A stretch of 64,000 nucleotides of DNA from Planctomycetota bacterium (lineage in GTDB: Bacteria > Planctomycetota > MHYJ01 > WSZJ01 > JACPWG01), in assembly GCA_016197205.1 (NCBI GenBank), contig JACPWG010000023.1, positions 1 through 64,000 on the forward strand, given 5' to 3'. Position 1 is the stretch's first letter, and each line of letters starts with the position of its first letter. The notes beneath the pieces are model-generated. The model had not been told where the DNA came from. It saw nothing but the letters and a program-made list of their open reading frames with translations, and ran no database searches. Both the position numbers and the translations under genes were made by a program. Of this stretch, positions 60,612-64,000 are shown one piece after another.

Positions 60612-61198
60612 GCTCCCAGGCGGCCCTGTCGGCCCTGGAGGCGGCGCTCCACGCCCTCGCCGCCTCCCGTTGGCCATCCTGCCTGATCGGCGGCCTCGCG
60701 CTCCCCGCCTGGGGTCATGTGCGTGCCACGCTGGACGCCGACTTGCTTCTCCTCGCCGGCGTCGCGGAGTGGAAGGAGGCGGCGCGGGACCTCACCGCGG
60801 CACTTCGCGAGCAGGGGTTCGCACATCTCGAACGCGCCGACCGTCGCCGCCTCGAGGACAAGCTCGTGCTCCACTTCTACTATCCGTTGCGAGAGCAGGG
60901 CGTTTCCGTCCGGGTCGACCTGATCCTCGCCGAGGGGGAATTCCATGCGGCCGTCCTCGCGCGTCGCCGTCTCCATCGGATCAACTCGCTGGAGGCCTGG
61001 GTCGCCTCCTGCGAGGATCTGATCCTTCTCAAGCTGAGGGCGGGTCGACCGATTGACTTGGCGGACGCTCGGGCCTTGTGGCGCATCCAGGGAGCGAACC
61101 TCGACACAGCGTACCTCCAGGCGTGGATCGGCAAGCTGAAGCTGTCGGGTCCTTGGGCGGAAGTTACCTCCAGCGGCTACGCCGCACCGCTACCGTGA
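60608..61198 (+). CDS. Nucleotidyltransferase-fold protein
   Basis: A 196-residue protein with CLIGGLALPAWGHVRATLDADLLLL, the G-G-x-A / T-x-D-x-D core of the nucleotidyltransferase fold, and a helical domain with INSLEAWVASCEDLILLKL and DLADARALWRI as in the MNT/AbiEii-like group. Acidic residues are D-A-D. ATGA overlap with the 79-residue gene. Its stop overlaps the converging DUF4058 gene by nine bases. Confidence 0.75.
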   Translation: MSSQAALSALEAALHALAASRWPSCLIGGLALPAWGHVRATLDADLLLLAGVAEWKEAARDLTAALREQGFAHLERADRRRLEDKLVLHFYYPLREQGVSVRVDLILAEGEFHAAVLARRRLHRINSLEAWVASCEDLILLKLRAGRPIDLADARALWRIQGANLDTAYLQAWIGKLKLSGPWAEVTSSGYAAPLP

Positions 61199-61978
61199 TG
61201 ACGCGCGCTCCCGGGCCCACACCCGCTCCGCCTCCGGCAGCGGCGGGACCGGGGCGCGGCTGTAATCGATCCGGCGCGTGTAGGCGCCGTTGTCATAGGC
61301 GTGGGCGAGGATGGACTGGACATCGATCACGACGGGCGGGTCCGGAGGGACGAGCGGGATGGGAATACGCGGCAGCCGGGAGCGGAGCGGGATGGGATAC
61401 ACTTCGCGGCGTCTTCGGTTGTCTGAGCGCGAGATTGCGATGAGGTAGTGGTAGGGCCCGCGTAGACCGACCGCGCCCCGGGGACAGGCCGCCGTGTGCT
61501 CTCCGTCGCGTAGCAAGTCGATCTCCACGAGGTGGGACCGGCTGCGGAGGATCTCGTCCTGCTTCCGCCGGTAGAGCTCGTAGCCGGGGTTGCCGCGATC
61601 CTTGTTGGACGGTGAGAGGATCTCGATTGCCGTCACGACGCGATTGCCGGCCTGGATGTCGAGGATCTCCAGGTACACCTCCCGTGCCTCGGTGTCCTCC
61701 AGCGTGAGGACCATCGGCTCATCGGCGCCCACCGCGGTAGCGGGGCCGGGGCGGCCGCGCTCGCTCGTCTCGACCACGGCCACGTCAGGGTAGACCACAT
61801 GCTCGAAGGACCCGACGTAAACGCGCTCCCCCATCTCCGCCACGTAGCGGTTGCCGAGGAGAGGCTGGAGCGCGTCGCACAGGTAGGTGATCATGCTCTG
61901 TTGGACGCCGGTCCAGCGAGCTGGATCTTCGAGATACGGGTCCATGCCGGGAAATGGGGAAGGCACGAGTGTGTCCAT
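61190..61978 (-). CDS. DUF4058 family protein
   Basis: A 262-residue protein with the DUF4058 hallmarks SPFPGMDPYLEDPARWTGVQQ, YPDVAVVETSERG, REVYLEILDIQAGNRVVTAIEILSPSNK (in pieces), GYELYRRKQDEILRSRSHLVEIDLLRDG, and YHYLIAISRSDNRRR. The E-I-x-x-x...E-x-D-L-L pattern resembles a PD-(D/E)xK nuclease fold, as in Uma2. Frequent in planctomycetes and cyanobacteria; function unknown. The start is chosen at ATG 61978, where family similarity begins; no ribosome site is obvious. Confidence 0.85.
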   Translation of the reverse strand: MDTLVPSPFPGMDPYLEDPARWTGVQQSMITYLCDALQPLLGNRYVAEMGERVYVGSFEHVVYPDVAVVETSERGRPGPATAVGADEPMVLTLEDTEAREVYLEILDIQAGNRVVTAIEILSPSNKDRGNPGYELYRRKQDEILRSRSHLVEIDLLRDGEHTAACPRGAVGLRGPYHYLIAISRSDNRRRREVYPIPLRSRLPRIPIPLVPPDPPVVIDVQSILAHAYDNGAYTRRIDYSRAPVPPLPEAERVWARERASSR

Positions 61979-62186
61979 CCACGGCGGGAGGCGGGCGAAG
62001 CCGCAACTCTGGCGCCTCCATTCTAGCAAAGTGCGGCTTTGGGTCGCAACGTCATCGTCAACGTCTGCGCGGGTGGACGCCAGCGGAAACTCCTTCCGGC
62101 CAGCCCTTTCAAGATGGCTGCCCCCTCCGGGTATCCGCCCGCAAGCTGCCTATTCACTTGACCACGCATTGTGAGTCCACTTTGTG

Positions 62187-62328
62187 GTGCAGGGCTACCG
62201 CCCTGCACCCGCTCACGCACGGATCGTCAGCAGCACCCCCCGCTTTCTCCCGTTGCCAGCCCCGCACCCAACGGGCTCGGCGTTACTCAACCTGGTCGCC
62301 CCGTCGGTGCAGGGCGGAAGCCCTGCAC
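62187..62328. repeat. Pair of GTGCAGGGC...GCCCTGCAC palindromes (second locus)
   Basis: At 62187-62208 and 62307-62328, with the same 9-bp arms and spacing near 120 bp as the pair at 17814/17956. The gap 61979-62467 holds nothing else I can support. Confidence 0.75.
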
Positions 62329-62467
62329 CACAAGGGCTCGTGGTCGGGTGAGAAAAACACCGGGAAGTGCACGACCTCCGCCGCTCGGGCATCCGAGGCC
62401 ACGTTTCTCAAGGGAAGCATGGTTCTTCCCACCTTGATAGGGCTGCCCCACCCGGCCCGCGCCCGCG

Positions 62468-64000
62468 TCAGCGCCGCCGCAGCCCCGCACGATCGACCTT
62501 GCCCAGGTGCGTTCGCGGTAGCGTGTCCAGCAGGATCACCTTCCTCGGGTACTTGTACGGATCCAGGTGCGCCTTCACGTACGCCTGCAGCTCCTCCGGC
62601 AGGCCCGGCGCCGCCGGCAGTTCGCGCGCCACGACGAAGGCGTGCGGCTTCGTGAGCCCGTTCTCGTCCGGCACGCCCACCACCGCGCACTCCCGCACCG
62701 AGGGGTGCCCGAGCAGGCAGTTCTCCACCTCCGCCGGCGCCACCCATTTTCCCCCCACCTTGAGCAGGTCGTCCCCGCGGCCCGCGTAGGTGAAGTAGCC
62801 CTCCGCGTCCCGGCTCACCATGTCCCCGGTGACGTACCACTCCCCGCGGAAGGCCGCGGCCGTCCGCTCCATCTGCTGCCAGTAGCCGATCGCCCGCGAC
62901 CGACCCCGCACCCACAGCGCCCCGACCTCCCCGGCCGGCAATTCGCCGCCGTCGTCGTCGCACACCCGCACGTCGAAGCCCGGCACCGCGCGCCCCAGCG
63001 TGCCCGGACGCACGTCTCCCAGGCGGTTGGTCAGGAAGACATGCCACATCTCCGCGGTCCCGAGGCCGTCCAGGAGCTCCACGCCGAACGCCGCCTTCCA
63101 CCGGTCGTACAGCTCCGGCGGCAGCGCCTCTCCCGCCGACGTCGCCAGCCGCAGGCACGAAAGGTCCTGCCGCGCCGCCTCCGGGTGGCTCACCATTTGG
63201 TTCACCATCGTCGGCACGTTGATCAGAATCGTCGGCCGGTGTGCCGCAATCTGCCCGAAGAGCGCGTCCGCGGTACACCGCTCCGGAAACAGCACAGACG
63301 TCCCCCCGACCGCGAACGGAAAAAAAAGATTCGACCCGGTCGCGTACCCGAAGAAGAGCTTGGGCACGGAGAGCGTGACGTCGGTCTCCCGGTAGTCGAG
63401 CACGCCCTTGGCATACAGCTCCGTGGTGTTCGCGAACGACGCATGCGTTTGTAAGACTGCCTTGGGCCGCCCCGTGGTCCCGCCCGAGAAAAGCCAGATC
63501 GCGGCGTCGTCCCGGTGGGTCGGGGCGTTCTCCAGGGTGTCCCCCACGCGCGCGGCTTCGGCCGCAAAGGAGGCGTGCGTCCCGCCGGCGGCGCCGGCGC
63601 CGTCGCCGCTCACGCCGCCGGTTCCCACCCCGCCCACGACCAGCAGCCGGCGCAGGCGCCGCGCCCCTTTGGCGGCCTCCGCGAACGCCTCCATCGTCTC
63701 CGCGTGGACGATCGCGATCCGCGCACGCGTGTATTCGTAGAAGTACGCGATCTCTTCCGGCCGGAGCCCGGGGTTCACCATCACCACCACCGCCCCGAGC
63801 TTCAGGATGCCGAAGAGCGCGCCCACGAACTCGGGCCCGTCCGGGAGGGCGACGAGGATGCGCTCCTCTTCGTTCGCGCCCAGGCCCCGCAGCACGTTGC
63901 CGAACCGGTTGGCCAGGGACTGGACCTCACGATAGGTCAGCCGGCGGTCGCCGCAGACAAGGGCGATGCGGTCCCCTCGCCCTTCGCGTATGCGCGCATC
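62468..64000 (-). CDS. Benzoate-CoA ligase family protein (5' end outside the window)
   Basis: At least 510 residues; the frame is open to the window edge (reading ARIREGRGDRIALVCGDRRL before the inner segment), so the N-terminus is missing. An adenylate-forming enzyme: P-loop WLFSGGTTGRPKAVLQTH, the benzoate-CoA-ligase-type LSVPKLFFGYATGSNLFFPFAVGG, SAGEALPPELYDRW, YVTGDMVSRDAEGYFTYAGRGDDLLKVGGKWVAPAEVE, and the catalytic Lys region KYPRKVILLDTLPRTHLGKVDR. It activates benzoate or a related aromatic acid to the CoA thioester. Substrate and partners lie beyond the window. Confidence 0.9.
   Translation of the reverse strand, partial: DARIREGRGDRIALVCGDRRLTYREVQSLANRFGNVLRGLGANEEERILVALPDGPEFVGALFGILKLGAVVVMVNPGLRPEEIAYFYEYTRARIAIVHAETMEAFAEAAKGARRLRRLLVVGGVGTGGVSGDGAGAAGGTHASFAAEAARVGDTLENAPTHRDDAAIWLFSGGTTGRPKAVLQTHASFANTTELYAKGVLDYRETDVTLSVPKLFFGYATGSNLFFPFAVGGTSVLFPERCTADALFGQIAAHRPTILINVPTMVNQMVSHPEAARQDLSCLRLATSAGEALPPELYDRWKAAFGVELLDGLGTAEMWHVFLTNRLGDVRPGTLGRAVPGFDVRVCDDDGGELPAGEVGALWVRGRSRAIGYWQQMERTAAAFRGEWYVTGDMVSRDAEGYFTYAGRGDDLLKVGGKWVAPAEVENCLLGHPSVRECAVVGVPDENGLTKPHAFVVARELPAAPGLPEELQAYVKAHLDPYKYPRKVILLDTLPRTHLGKVDRAGLRRR

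Overview
The window is 64 kb of GC-rich bacterial chromosome (roughly two-thirds G+C by eye) with about 45 real protein genes, one tRNA and no rRNA, CRISPR array, prophage or complete transposon. The gene mix (PknB-type kinase, FHA/sigma-54 regulators, retropepsin-like proteases, Uma2 and DUF4058 proteins, an S55-type peptidase, CxxCH/copper-monooxygenase secreted proteins, a Sec-type nosZ) and the many short palindromic repeats suggest an uncultured Planctomycetota or close relative. That placement is an inference; there is no phylogenetic marker here that settles it.

Layout. 0-7 kb: secreted proteins (a copper type II monooxygenase-like protein with a CxxCH motif, two hypothetical exported proteins of which one has a caspase-like C-terminus, an S55/SpoIVB-like peptidase). 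7-17.7 kb: a beta-propeller protein followed by a compact nitrous oxide reductase locus: triheme lipoprotein cytochrome c, nosZ (clade II, Sec-type), a NosB-like membrane protein, nosD, nosF, nosY, nosL, with stop/start overlaps from nosD onward. No nosR, nosG, nosH or nosX is seen. 18-21 kb: RlmI-like rRNA methyltransferase, a retropepsin-like protein and a nucleotidyltransferase/Uma2 pair. 21.5-27 kb: Lhr-type helicase preceded by a small Sm-like protein, and a divergent metallophosphatase-like exported protein with two CxxCH motifs. 27-30 kb: FHA protein, saccharopine-dehydrogenase-like protein, ClpP-like protease, and a frameshifted FHA remnant. 30-37.4 kb: LolA-like outer-membrane lipoprotein-sorting protein, hypothetical protein, RND/MMPL exporter and cytochrome P450. 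37.5-43.3 kb: NadR-like NAD enzyme, tRNA-Arg(CCG) with clear promoter and terminator, then pdxR-like regulator, pdxS, pdxT and an ECF sigma factor in one direction (vitamin B6). 43.5-50 kb: acyl-CoA synthetase, a small membrane protein with its own strong promoter and terminator, FHA-sigma-54 activator and Ser/Thr kinase. 50-55.6 kb: TMTC-like membrane TPR protein and a tandem duplication that left a 3' fragment of it and an in-frame-deleted copy of an HD-nucleotidyltransferase gene, with a two-gene retropepsin module between the copies. 55.9-59.7 kb: SNF2 helicase plus SWIM-finger protein. 60.4-64 kb: small protein/nucleotidyltransferase pair, DUF4058 protein and the 3' part of a benzoate-CoA-ligase-like gene running off the window.

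A second layer is a set of at least ten dispersed non-coding repeat families (palindromes, elements with 17-25 bp inverted ends, AT-rich tracts) filling nearly every gap over 300 bp. Several abut genes and supply their stop codons. Several promoters fit a TTGACN - 17 bp - TA(G/T)NAT pattern, so ordinary sigma-70 promoters can be read directly from this sequence.
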